A model generated the notes under the pieces. The model was not told the origin of the DNA. It did not search any database and saw nothing but the letters and a program-made list of their open reading frames with translations. A stretch of DNA of 64,000 nucleotides from Acidobacteriota bacterium (GTDB lineage Bacteria; Acidobacteriota; Terriglobia; Terriglobales; SCQP01): positions 124,001 to 188,000 of the forward strand of contig SCQP01000018.1 of assembly GCA_004299485.1 (NCBI GenBank). The letters are read 5' to 3'. Of the stretch, positions 34,431 through 41,906 are shown in pieces. The translations under genes and the position numbers were made by a program. Positions within the stretch are counted from its first letter, which is position 1; each line of letters starts with the position of its first letter.

Positions 34431-36126
34431 AGGCTTTAATAGCCTAACACTTGCCCTCTTCGGCTATCTGAGTCTCTGGCAGACCGGCGCGCAGCAGCAG
34501 AGCGGCCTGCTTCACTACATCCATACCCAGCTTCTGAACCGCACCTTCACCGTCGGCCAGGCGAACCTGCCGCTCTATCAGGCCAACGGCTTCGATATGG
34601 CGCTGCTGATTCCCTACTTTGTGGTGCTGGGCATCCTCGCGGGCTACGGCTTCCATCGCTATTCGCTGGTTTTCCTGTACTACAAGTACCGGAAACGCGA
34701 AACCCGCGAGCCCGCCCACCGCTTCGCCGATCTGCCCGTGGTCACGGTGCAGTTGCCCATCTACAACGAGCAGTTCGTCGTCGAGCGCTTGGTCGAATCC
34801 ATCTGCAAGCTCGACTACCCGCGCGACCGGTTGGAGATTCAACTCCTCGACGACTCCACCGACGAAACCCAGCTCGTCGCCCGCGCCGCGGTCGAGCGTG
34901 CGGCTGCCGCCGGCGCTCCCATTACCTACATCCACCGCACCAACCGCAGCGGCTTCAAAGCGGGTGCGCTCGATGCCGGCATGAAAGTCGCGCGCGGCGA
35001 GCTGATCGCCATCTTTGACGCCGACTTCGTCCCGCCTGCCGATTTCCTGCGCCAAACCGTCGACTACTTCACCGACCCCAAGCTCGGCATGGTGCAGACC
35101 CGCTGGGGCTACATCAACCGCGATTACTCCTGGCTGACGCGCGTCGAGGCCATTCTGCTCGACGGCCACTTCGTGATGGAGCACGGCGGACGCCATCGCG
35201 CCGATCTGTACTTCAACTTCAACGGCACCGCGGGCGTCTGGCGTCGCCAGGCCATCGGCGAAGCCGGCGGCTGGCAGCACGACACTCTCACCGAAGACAC
35301 CGACCTCAGCTACCGCGCCCAGCTCTGCGGCTGGAAGTTCACTTACCTGCCGCATGTGGTCTGCCCCTCCGAGCTTCCGGTCGATATGAACGCCTTCAAA
35401 GTCCAGCAGGCACGCTGGGCGAAAGGCCTGATCCAGGTCTCGAAAAAAATCCTGCCGCGCCTGCTGCGCCGCAAAGACGTCGATGCCCACCACAAGATCG
35501 AAGCCTGGTGCCATCTGACCAACAACATCAGCTATCCGCTGATGATCCTGTTGTGCGCGCTCCTTCTGCCCGCCATGATCGTGCGCTTCTATCAGGGCTG
35601 GTTTCAGATGCTCTACATCGACCTGCCGCTGTTCATCGCCTCCACCTGCTCCATCTCCTCGTTTTATCTGGCCTCGCAGCGTGAGCTCTATCCCCGCAAA
35701 TGGTTCTCGACGCTGTTCTACATCCCCATGGTGATGGCCATCGGCATCGGCCTGACGGTGACCAATTCGCGCGCGGTGATGGAGGCGCTGCTCGGCATCA
35801 AGAGCTCCTTCAAGCGCACCCCCAAATTCCACATCGAGTCCCGCGCCGACGAGCAGGCCTCGGTGGTCAAGAAAAAGAAATATAAACGCAAGGTAGGCTG
35901 GTCGCCGGTGATCGAGCTGGTGCTCGGCTGCGTCTTTCTGGCGGTGACGGTCTACGCCTGGCAGATGGAAAACTATCTGACCATCCCCTTTGTCCTGCTC
36001 TTCGTCGTCGGCTACTTCACCACCGGCTTCCTGTCCATCTTCCAGGGCCGCTTCCCCCGCCGCCGCGCCGCCGCGGTTGTGGCTCCTCCGGAAGAAGTCC
36101 CCGCCGCCTCCCTCGCCAGCCGCTAG
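34390..36126 (+). CDS. Processive GT2 family glycosyltransferase (cellulose-synthase-like)
   Basis: This is an inner-membrane synthase of a beta-linked polysaccharide or glycolipid. The GT-A domain has VTVQLPIYNEQFVVERLVES, the DXD motif IAIFDADFVPP, TEDTDLSYR, and QQARWAKG (QxxRW), all diagnostic. Membrane helices flank it at the N terminus and in the C-terminal third. The ATG at 34390 has an AGGACGG upstream but overlaps the divergent gene by 41 bp. An internal ATG at 34597 (MALLIPYFVVLG) matches the first helix and would give 509 residues. The start is unresolved. Confidence 0.88.
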   Translation: MRVSTRDRTASFPTGFNSLTLALFGYLSLWQTGAQQQSGLLHYIHTQLLNRTFTVGQANLPLYQANGFDMALLIPYFVVLGILAGYGFHRYSLVFLYYKYRKRETREPAHRFADLPVVTVQLPIYNEQFVVERLVESICKLDYPRDRLEIQLLDDSTDETQLVARAAVERAAAAGAPITYIHRTNRSGFKAGALDAGMKVARGELIAIFDADFVPPADFLRQTVDYFTDPKLGMVQTRWGYINRDYSWLTRVEAILLDGHFVMEHGGRHRADLYFNFNGTAGVWRRQAIGEAGGWQHDTLTEDTDLSYRAQLCGWKFTYLPHVVCPSELPVDMNAFKVQQARWAKGLIQVSKKILPRLLRRKDVDAHHKIEAWCHLTNNISYPLMILLCALLLPAMIVRFYQGWFQMLYIDLPLFIASTCSISSFYLASQRELYPRKWFSTLFYIPMVMAIGIGLTVTNSRAVMEALLGIKSSFKRTPKFHIESRADEQASVVKKKKYKRKVGWSPVIELVLGCVFLAVTVYAWQMENYLTIPFVLLFVVGYFTTGFLSIFQGRFPRRRAAAVVAPPEEVPAASLASR

Positions 36127-36228
36127 AATTAAAACCAGACCAGCTATAGGCCGACGGCCCGGATCGTGTGCGGCTTCGTCATGCGGAGAAGCCGCTCCCA
36201 CTTCGGCCGCCGCCGAGAATCTGCTCGA

Positions 36229-36312
36229 CCGCCGCAGAATGCCGCGGCCATACTGCGGCCCCAGCGACACGGTTTTCATCACCAGCAAATCCAGCGTTCC
36301 CCGCAACGTCAG
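36229..36312 (-). pseudogene. PadR-type regulator N-terminal fragment
   Basis: On the minus strand the translation LTLRGTLDLLVMKTVSLGPQ then YGRGILRR matches the first helices of PadR regulators (LxxGTLDLLIL.TL..GP.HGY.I). The similarity stops after about 28 residues, and what follows (SSRFSAAAEVGAASPHDEA) is unlike PadR. There is no good start. It abuts the stop of the broken nucleotidyltransferase gene. Confidence 0.6.
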
Positions 36313-36850
36313 CCGGCAACGGCGGCGACGCGCCGGGGCCATGCCTCCGCGAACAAAACGCCGCTGATCTGGGTCATGACGTCAACTCTCACCGGAGCAA
36401 TGCCAATTTGATAGATGAGATTCGGGCTGGAGAAATCCTCGGACGTGAGGCCGTCCTTTTGCAGCGGCGCTCCGAAAGCGGCCAGGGCGGCGTACACCTG
36501 CTCCGCGTTCCGGGCTGAGTTGTTGATCCAGAGGTCCAGGTCCTTACGCGGAGGCCGCGCCGTTGGAACTGTGGGCCAAGTCGGCGCGGAAGTCTGCAAA
36601 ACTCATGCAATGGCGGCTCGTCCCCGGCAAACCACCGGGCGCGGACCCGGCCGGGCGGGGGCTCCGGGGCCCCCAGCCCGGCCGAGCGTCAAGTGGGTGG
36701 CGTGGCGCAGCCACGCCAGGCCCCGCGCCAGTCAATGGTGAAGCGCGGCTCGCTGTACTTCATCAGCGCGTAGCCGCCAACGACGAGGTACTCAGCCTCT
36801 TGTTCGTTGAACCGAAGTAACAGTTCGCTGAAATGTGGGTTGGCTGCCAT
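36309..36850 (-). pseudogene. Nucleotidyltransferase-fold gene interrupted by a 191-bp insertion
   Basis: The N-terminal part (36850 downward) reads NPHFSELLLRFNEQEAEYLV then VGGYALMKYSEPRFT. The C-terminal part reads KDLDLWINNSARNAEQVY with FGAPLQKDG, IYQIGIAPVRVDVMTQISGV and FAEAWPRRV. Together they are the minimal nucleotidyltransferase family with VGG(Y/H)A and KDLDIW. The two parts are separated by 191 bp that break the frame and contain stops. Rejoining T and K restores RFTKDLDLW. The gene is therefore inactivated. Confidence 0.8.
36546..36736. mobile_element. 191-bp hairpin-rich insertion in the nucleotidyltransferase gene
   Basis: Two strong hairpins are visible: arms CGGCCGGGC (36648-36656) and GCCCGGCCG (36676-36684), and arms GGCGTGGC (36699-36706) and GCCACGCC (36710-36717). 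On the minus strand it also contains MSFADFRADLAHSSNGAAS, which resembles the first helix of a Phd/YefM antitoxin. The boundaries follow from the reading frame, not from a target duplication. Its identity is unknown. Confidence 0.6.
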
Positions 36851-37004
36851 GGCGGATTTCCTCAGCCGCGAGCACGAGATCCCAGGCGGCAGCAAAGATT
36901 GCCTCGTCCCCTTGCGCCTGCCAGAACTCCACGTCGAAGCGGCGGTCGGGAAAACTGCCCCGAACCACGCGCGTTTTCCAATCGGAAGTTTGGGCAGCAG
37001 CCAT
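36792..37004 (-). CDS. Small hypothetical protein encoded before the broken nucleotidyltransferase
   Basis: The 70-residue frame begins MAAAQTSDWKTRVVRGSFPD and continues FDVEFWQAQGDEAIFAAAWD. It is acidic to neutral, helical and lacks a signal. It overlaps the start of the nucleotidyltransferase gene by 59 bp. Small proteins with a DxxFWQxQGxxAIFxAAWxxV pattern are, in my recollection, common companions of such nucleotidyltransferase genes, so this looks like the intact first gene of a two-gene unit. Confidence 0.6.
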   Translation of the reverse strand: MAAAQTSDWKTRVVRGSFPDRRFDVEFWQAQGDEAIFAAAWDLVLAAEEIRHGSQPTFQRTVTSVQRTRG

Positions 37005-37018
37005 GGGGATCTGTGCGG

Positions 37019-37900
37019 CTAGTACAAATGGAAGTTGACTTCGATCTGGGCAACGACGGCGATGGGTTTGCCGTGCTTGTCGCGCGCGGGCTGGAATCGC
37101 CAGCGGAGCACCGCCTGCAAGGCCTTCTGGTCGAGGCCCAGGCCCAGCGGTTGCACAACCTTGGGATCGCTCACACGTCCATCGGAGCCAATCACCACCG
37201 ACAGCACGCAGGTGCCCTGGAAGCGGGCCTTGCGCGCGGCGTCGGTGTACTCCGGGTCGGGTTCGTAAATGCCCACCGGCGCAGAGGCGGCCACTGATCC
37301 CGCCTCCACGCAATCCGGACCGGTGCAGGTGCCTCCGGCCGAGCCGCGGCCCATGCCGCCCGGGCCGCCATTCACGCCACCACCCGAACCGGGCGGCCCG
37401 GAAATCGGGCCCAGCGAACCGAACGAGGGCAGCGATTGCGCCATCACCGGCGCCAGCAGCGTGGGCGTGATGTTGACCGGGTTGGGATGCGGCGTCTGAA
37501 CCTTCTTGGGTGCATTCAAGACCGGCGCGCCGCCGCCGGAAAGCCGGATCATCCGGACCGGAACCGCCTTTACCGGCTCGAGCGCGGAGGGGAGATAAAT
37601 CGATTGCACCGTCAGCGCCTTCTCCACCTTGGCGCGCACGGGCCGCCAGAAGGGTAGCAGGACAATGACGATGACCGCGACGTGAATGCCCAGCGATTTG
37701 AGCCGGCTGGAGAGCGGCTGCGGCGGCGACCAAATGTCCTTAACCGGAATCGGCTTCGACTCCAGCACCAACTCCGGAGCCTTGGGCGGACGGATGGTCT
37801 CCTTGATACGCGCCCAGAACTCCTTGAGAGCCGATTCCTGCTCCAGGTGAAAGATTTCGTCAGAAGGCCCGTTGGCGGGCGCGTTGCGCTGGTCGGCCAT
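37019..37900 (-). CDS. TonB C-terminal-domain energy transducer (paralogue 1)
   Basis: A cytoplasmic N-terminal segment with LVLESKPIPVKDIWSPPQP is followed by one membrane helix (about 72-90), a Pro/Gly-rich periplasmic linker containing a CTGPDC cysteine pair, and a TonB-C domain: YEPDPEYTDAARKARFQGTC, VVIGSDGRVSDPKVV and VLRWRFQPA. It probably couples the proton motive force to an outer-membrane receptor, or acts as a related transducer. No ExbBD genes are adjacent. It is a tandem paralogue of the gene starting at 38904. Confidence 0.88.
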   Translation of the reverse strand: MADQRNAPANGPSDEIFHLEQESALKEFWARIKETIRPPKAPELVLESKPIPVKDIWSPPQPLSSRLKSLGIHVAVIVIVLLPFWRPVRAKVEKALTVQSIYLPSALEPVKAVPVRMIRLSGGGAPVLNAPKKVQTPHPNPVNITPTLLAPVMAQSLPSFGSLGPISGPPGSGGGVNGGPGGMGRGSAGGTCTGPDCVEAGSVAASAPVGIYEPDPEYTDAARKARFQGTCVLSVVIGSDGRVSDPKVVQPLGLGLDQKALQAVLRWRFQPARDKHGKPIAVVAQIEVNFHLY

Positions 37901-38030
37901 GCAACTTGATCCTTTGGACAGCCGGTGTGGACTGCCTTCCCACTGCTTTATACGAAGGATATCATGTTGGCGTTGCGCGAAATGAGAATTCGCCCTGGAA
38001 GTGGGTTATCGGCCGGTCGGTCTGTGCGGC

Positions 38031-38047
38031 ATAAAGTGGCGAGCCGC
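38031..38047 (+). repeat. Right-end remnant of the 111-bp element
   Basis: ATAAAGTGGCGAGCCGC matches the last about 17 bases of the element with a terminal A to G change. The remainder of the element is absent. It abuts the stop codon of the second TonB-C gene. Confidence 0.5.
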
Positions 38048-38904
38048 TAGAACAGCCGGAAATTCACTTCAATATCGGCCAAAACCCGCACTGGGCGGCC
38101 GTTTTTCATGGCCGGACGAAAGCGCCAAAGTGTAACCGCTTGCACCGCTTTCTGGTCCAGCCCGAGGCCCACCCGGCGAATCACCTTGGGATCGTGCACG
38201 TGGCCGTCGGTGCCAATGATGACCGCCACGATTACCGTACCCTGAAATTTTGCGCGGCGGGCGGCGTCAGAGTACTCCGGGTTGGGCTCATAAATCGGAA
38301 TAGGTTCGCTCACATCGCCGCCCGGCTCACACAGGCCACTCACGCAGTCACCTCCGCCGGAAGGGCTGTTGCCCGGCCCGCCCGGGCCGGCGCCACTGTG
38401 GCCGAAGCTCGTGCCCGGAGGCCCGGCAACGGGGCCGAGATTGCCGAACGCCGGCAGTGGCACATTGGCCTCCGCCGTCGCCGGCATGAGCTGCAACGGC
38501 GCCGACACCGGCTGCGCCTGCGCATCCACCGCCTGCAGGGTCGGGGGCGCCGGCAAGTGCACCGGCGTGCCGCCGCCCGCCAGGCGGTGCATTTTCGGCA
38601 GCGATCCCCCGGGCGCGAAGAGAGTGGGAATCAGCTCCGCCTGCTCCTGCTTTTGCACGGGCAGGTGAACGGCGTGCCAGATGGGCAACAGGATGACAGC
38701 GATCACCGCAACATGAATCGCTACCGAGATGATGCGCTGCCGCGTGCGCTGCTCATGACTCCAGATGTCTTTGACAGGAATCGGCTTCGACTCAAGCTGC
38801 AGTTCCGGCCGTGGAGTGGGATGCATCCACTCCCGCACCTCCTCGACGAGCTGCCGCCAGAAGGGCTGATCGGGGGACGATTCATAATCGGCAAACAGAG
38901 CCAT
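38047..38904 (-). CDS. TonB C-terminal-domain energy transducer (paralogue 2)
   Basis: The layout is the same as its neighbour: LQLESKPIPVKDIWSHEQRT before the single helix, a Gly/Pro-rich linker with a paired-Cys CVSGLC, and TonB-C (YEPNPEYSDAARRAKFQGTV, VVAVIIGTDGHVHDPKVI without the first V, LWRFRPA). The start MALFADYESS is preferred over the ATG 25 codons upstream. The shared ESKPIPVKDIWS segment before the helix is unusually well conserved between the two paralogues and may be a docking site. Confidence 0.88.
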   Translation of the reverse strand: MALFADYESSPDQPFWRQLVEEVREWMHPTPRPELQLESKPIPVKDIWSHEQRTRQRIISVAIHVAVIAVILLPIWHAVHLPVQKQEQAELIPTLFAPGGSLPKMHRLAGGGTPVHLPAPPTLQAVDAQAQPVSAPLQLMPATAEANVPLPAFGNLGPVAGPPGTSFGHSGAGPGGPGNSPSGGGDCVSGLCEPGGDVSEPIPIYEPNPEYSDAARRAKFQGTVIVAVIIGTDGHVHDPKVIRRVGLGLDQKAVQAVTLWRFRPAMKNGRPVRVLADIEVNFRLF

Positions 38905-39049
38905 CCCGCCCTCGCTCCCTATTGCTGAGACTGCTCCCAGGGGGGGAAGGTTGCGCAGAACCTTGCCAGCGCAGCTCATAACGGAGCTGGCGCGTAGAGG
39001 CTGCAGGCGCCAGTGGCGCGTTCGCGCGCATTGGGACGTCGGCTCTTAG

Positions 39050-39184
39050 TCTAACTTCACCCAAGCCGCCCAGCAACGCGACCTCGCCCCCCTCCTGATC
39101 GCCTCCTCCGCTCCCGCTAAGCAAACCACCGACTTTTTCGATGCCATCACCCGCGCACGCCAGCGTCTTCCCTTGATTTTCTGA
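39050..39184 (+). other. Startless coding-like fragment in the 38905-39264 gap
   Basis: A 44-codon open stretch reads SNFTQAAQQRDLAPLLIASS then APAKQTTDFFDAITRARQRL and stops at TGA 39182-39184. It has no start codon and an in-frame stop directly before it. Its composition is protein-like, and it may be the tail of a lost gene. I do not recognise it. The rest of this gap shows only GC-rich sequence and the left border of the low-GC island. Confidence 0.3.
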
Positions 39185-39264
39185 TCTCCGCAAAAGTTGC
39201 GGGCTGTGCTTATAAGACGGGAGCGCGCGGTGCGGGCCGCGCGCCCCGCTGAGGCGGGCAGGTA

Positions 39265-39774
39265 TCAGGTCAGATTATCGTTCAGGTTCCCTCCGGAATC
39301 GCCATTAAAGACCTTAAACAAGGCGGCGACCAATGCCTCCTGGCCGCTCCGATAGAGCCAAAACTGGGTGTGCCGGTTCCTCCATCCGCTCACGATGGCC
39401 ATCAGCGGCTTGGGTGACCGCGCTTGCTCGGAAGTCGCGATGTTTCGAGCGACCTTCAAATCTTTCCTGCTCGGTTCGGAAGAGCCTAAAGGATGTGTGT
39501 GCCAGTCGCCGAGGTATCCCCAATAGCGCCCCGATCGCTCATACGCGAGCGCTACCTGTTTGTCGTCGAACTCGTAATCAGGTACGAAGCTGAAAAGCCG
39601 ATGGGCCGCGCGCGGGCCTGGGCGAGTTGCGGCCATCACAGCAGCGCTACCATCGTCGTTCCAGTAACCCAACAATAGACCGCCAGCTTCAAACGGACAA
39701 AATTGAGCTGCCACTTCCAACATCACTCCCTGAGCGGCGAATTCTAACCACACCGAACTCAATGGCTCCGGCAT
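39265..39774 (-). CDS. JAB/MPN JAMM-motif metalloprotease of the E2-E1 locus
   Basis: The 169-residue protein is a zinc isopeptidase-like JAB domain. A complete JAMM motif is visible: Glu29 in PFEAGGLLLG, then His92 and His94 (WHTHP), Ser102 and Asp105 in HTHPLGSSEPSRKD. In known systems (Cap3 of CBASS, BilC) such proteins remove a modifier or process its C terminus. Its first codons overlap the end of the E2-E1 gene by 16 bp, so the two are coupled. The base composition is lower in GC than the flanks. Confidence 0.9.
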   Translation of the reverse strand: MPEPLSSVWLEFAAQGVMLEVAAQFCPFEAGGLLLGYWNDDGSAAVMAATRPGPRAAHRLFSFVPDYEFDDKQVALAYERSGRYWGYLGDWHTHPLGSSEPSRKDLKVARNIATSEQARSPKPLMAIVSGWRNRHTQFWLYRSGQEALVAALFKVFNGDSGGNLNDNLT

Positions 39775-41462
39775 TCAGGATGCCTTTCGAGGGAGCCAAC
39801 AGTCCAGGATGGCGCGCAGAGCGCGCCTTTTGGCGTTCGCAGCGTGAGCGTGCCGACATCCCAGTTGGTGGCAGGATAGCCGCCGGGACAATTCTCTAGA
39901 AGCGTGGAAACGGCCAAGCGTATGCCCGCTAGGGATACCTCCTGCACGTCGAAGGCTGCTGCGGTAAAGGTTGGCAAATTGCAGCCTTGTGGCTGGATAA
40001 GTGTCATTGGTGGGGCCTCGGGAAGAGTCGGGAGCAAACCATCGTCCTCATTCTTCAAGAAACACCACCAGCAACCCAGGGTCGCGTTGGGGCGAATCCT
40101 CACGAGCCGACCTCCCCAACCGCCATGAGTTGAGTAGGCACAAATGTAGGGCAGAGAACGTGCACGAGCCATTGCTGATACGAGCATGTGCAAACCTGGA
40201 TCAGCGGTCGCATCGAAAACCAGGTCAATGCCATCTAACAATCGCGTTTCCGTCGCGAGGTCCAGGCCGCCCATTGATACAGCGGAGCCCACGCGCGTCT
40301 CGCTGACGGTTACCTTCGTTCGCGGGAAGTTCTCGCGAAGAAAGGCGTTTAGCGCCCAACCCTTCGCTTCGCCCGAATGCACAACCCCAAGCGGCCAACG
40401 GACGACCGTGCCCGGCTCGATGAAATCGGGTTCCACCAGGCGGAGGTCGCCGATTCCGGCTTTGGCCAGCTCGATAGCCACTGGGGCGCCCACGCACCCG
40501 AGTCCGATGATGGCGACCGCTTTGCCTTCAAGTGAAGAAAGTTCCGGTATGCGGAGGAGCATGTCTTGGTTGCCGGCGCGGCCGGCTCTGGCGAAATACG
40601 TCGCAGGCAGTGCCTTTCCATCTCGAAAACCGTTCCGCCGTACAGGGTGTTCGACGACAAAAAGCCATCCGTCCCCAGATGATTCTCGCTGTTTGATTTC
40701 TTCAGGAAAAATAATCCCTGTGATTAGCGGCGCGCTGCTTGGCCTCCCCAGCGGCCGTGGACTCATTTGCTGGCGTACCATCTCAAGAAAACGCGTGGCC
40801 TGAAATTCGAGGATCGGCGCAGCAACGCGTGACCAATCGCCAGAAAAAGTCGCGGCGTTGTATAGATCTCGCAAAGCAGGGTCGGCAACGGCGACGATTT
40901 GGCCCGAAGGATCTCGAAGTTCGAGCACGGCCGCGCTAATCGTCTTTTCGGTGAGGTACCGACAACCGACTAGCATCGTACCCGAGCTGCAAGTGGACAG
41001 ATTCCAGGATGAATCGACCAGCACAATTGAACTGGGCGCGTACGGATAATAAGCACTGACGGGCTCCGCCTGTTCGGCCTCTTGGCCTGCGGCCGCAGAT
41101 TTATCCTTGCTAATGCCTAGCTCCAATACACGCGGTAGGCGGTCACGAAGGCATTCGGCAAGGTAATCTTCCGGTCCCCAGCTCCCGGTGTTCGCGAACA
41201 GGCAGAGGTTCTTTGCGAATGGGTTCTGATGATGTTCCAGCGCGAGACTCTTCGCGAAAAGCTCGAAGCGAGTGTGCGGGTAGGTTGGTGGGAATTCCGC
41301 AACCATCTCGACAGACTGTTCCTGTGCCGTCAATGACAGCGCCATCGTCAGCACACCTCTTCTGGCGTCCTGCTCTTGAACTGTGAACTCAATCCCAGCA
41401 TCCCTGAGCGCATCGAGTTCGAACTTGAGGCGCTCAGGAATGCGCTCCCACCAGGGCTTCAC
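39759..41462 (-). CDS. E2-E1 fusion protein (UBC-like plus ThiF/E1 adenylation domain)
   Basis: The 567-residue protein begins with an E2/UBC-like domain (about 1-115). Cys87 in NPFAKNLCLF is followed by GSWGPEDY, the bacterial E2 pattern. A middle region (about 135-305) is unassigned. The C-terminal E1 domain has the Rossmann loop VAIIGLGCVGAPVAIELAKA (about 315), IEPGTVVRWPLG, DLVFDATADP, CWWC at 464-467 and GCNLPTFT (Cys494, candidate catalytic Cys). The order E2 then E1 followed by JAB is that of CBASS Cap2/Cap3. Its GTG start overlaps the stop of the 42-residue gene. Confidence 0.88.
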   Translation of the reverse strand: MKPWWERIPERLKFELDALRDAGIEFTVQEQDARRGVLTMALSLTAQEQSVEMVAEFPPTYPHTRFELFAKSLALEHHQNPFAKNLCLFANTGSWGPEDYLAECLRDRLPRVLELGISKDKSAAAGQEAEQAEPVSAYYPYAPSSIVLVDSSWNLSTCSSGTMLVGCRYLTEKTISAAVLELRDPSGQIVAVADPALRDLYNAATFSGDWSRVAAPILEFQATRFLEMVRQQMSPRPLGRPSSAPLITGIIFPEEIKQRESSGDGWLFVVEHPVRRNGFRDGKALPATYFARAGRAGNQDMLLRIPELSSLEGKAVAIIGLGCVGAPVAIELAKAGIGDLRLVEPDFIEPGTVVRWPLGVVHSGEAKGWALNAFLRENFPRTKVTVSETRVGSAVSMGGLDLATETRLLDGIDLVFDATADPGLHMLVSAMARARSLPYICAYSTHGGWGGRLVRIRPNATLGCWWCFLKNEDDGLLPTLPEAPPMTLIQPQGCNLPTFTAAAFDVQEVSLAGIRLAVSTLLENCPGGYPATNWDVGTLTLRTPKGALCAPSWTVGSLERHPECRSH

Positions 41463-41587
41463 CCCACCTCCCTGTGATGAGGAGGTCGCGGCGGATTTGG
41501 CGGCCCCGGCGGATGGCCCGGCTTGGGTGGGTGTTCATGTTGAGGAGACGATTCCGGCTCCCGCGGCTTCTGGTCTGGTTTCGACAT
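41459..41587 (-). CDS. 42-residue Pro/His-rich peptide ending in glycine
   Basis: The frame starts MSKPDQKPREPESSPQHEHP, continues as a Pro-Pro-rich stretch and ends HHREVG. A ribosome-binding site (AGGAG) lies 8 bases before the ATG. Its TGA overlaps the GTG of the E2-E1 gene (GTGA), so the genes are probably translationally coupled. It has no beta-grasp length and no hydrophobic core. The terminal Gly is what an E1 would need for adenylation. A modifier or a substrate tail is a hypothesis. Confidence 0.6.
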   Translation of the reverse strand: MSKPDQKPREPESSPQHEHPPKPGHPPGPPNPPRPPHHREVG

Positions 41588-41612
41588 TTAATCTCCTAGG
41601 AATCAGGTTTGT

Positions 41613-41798
41613 TTAGGCCGAAAGGAAATCCTCGATCCCATGGCTCAGCAAATGCTCCGCCAGGGTCCGGCATCCACGGTCGCAGTTGGGGGTTGATAGC
41701 AATATGCAAGCGGCGCCGACCCAAAGCAACGCCGCAAGCCAGCCCGAGTTCTTCGGTGTTGTCACGCTCAATTCCCTCCGTTCCGATTTTCCGTGCAT
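41613..41798 (-). CDS. 61-residue small protein with one membrane helix
   Basis: One frame reads MHGKSERRELSVTTPKNSG, a hydrophobic WLAALLWVGAACILLSTPN and a C-terminal NCDRGCRTLAEHLLSHGIED. Third codon positions are richer in GC in this frame than in an overlapping alternative frame (41596-41805), so I favour it. It ends 25 bp before the 42-residue gene. No clear ribosome-binding site is seen. It would be a membrane-anchored component with a Cys pair. I do not recognise it. Confidence 0.45.
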   Translation of the reverse strand: MHGKSERRELSVTTPKNSGWLAALLWVGAACILLSTPNCDRGCRTLAEHLLSHGIEDFLSA

Positions 41799-41801
41799 GT
41801 T

Positions 41802-41830
41802 TCATTTGTGAGTGCTAATCTCCCAAATGA
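41802..41830. promoter_or_regulatory. Inverted repeat between the E2-E1 operon and the XRE gene
   Basis: The arms TCATTTG (41802-41808) and CAAATGA (41824-41830) are perfect, with a 15-base spacer, in the 108-bp gap between the divergent genes. It overlaps the 5' end of the leftward operon. A site for the adjacent XRE protein is a reasonable inference. Confidence 0.5.
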
Positions 41831-41906
41831 TGAACATGAGGGGACTGTACGCCACTCGGCTTCCTTTGTCAAACTGTGTTTTATATTTGAGACAGGAGGG
41901 TAGGCG

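Noticed and set aside
34444-36342. Long antisense frame opposite the GT2 glycosyltransferase (632 codons)
   Set aside because: Composition is that of a complementary strand of coding DNA. Only its first about 30 codons, beyond the GT2 gene, resemble PadR, and these are reported separately.
41596-41805. 69-residue frame overlapping the small membrane protein in the E2-E1 operon
   Set aside because: Its third-position GC is near 50 percent against about 70 percent for the other frame, and it would cover the ribosome-binding site region of the 42-residue gene. It is not fully excluded.
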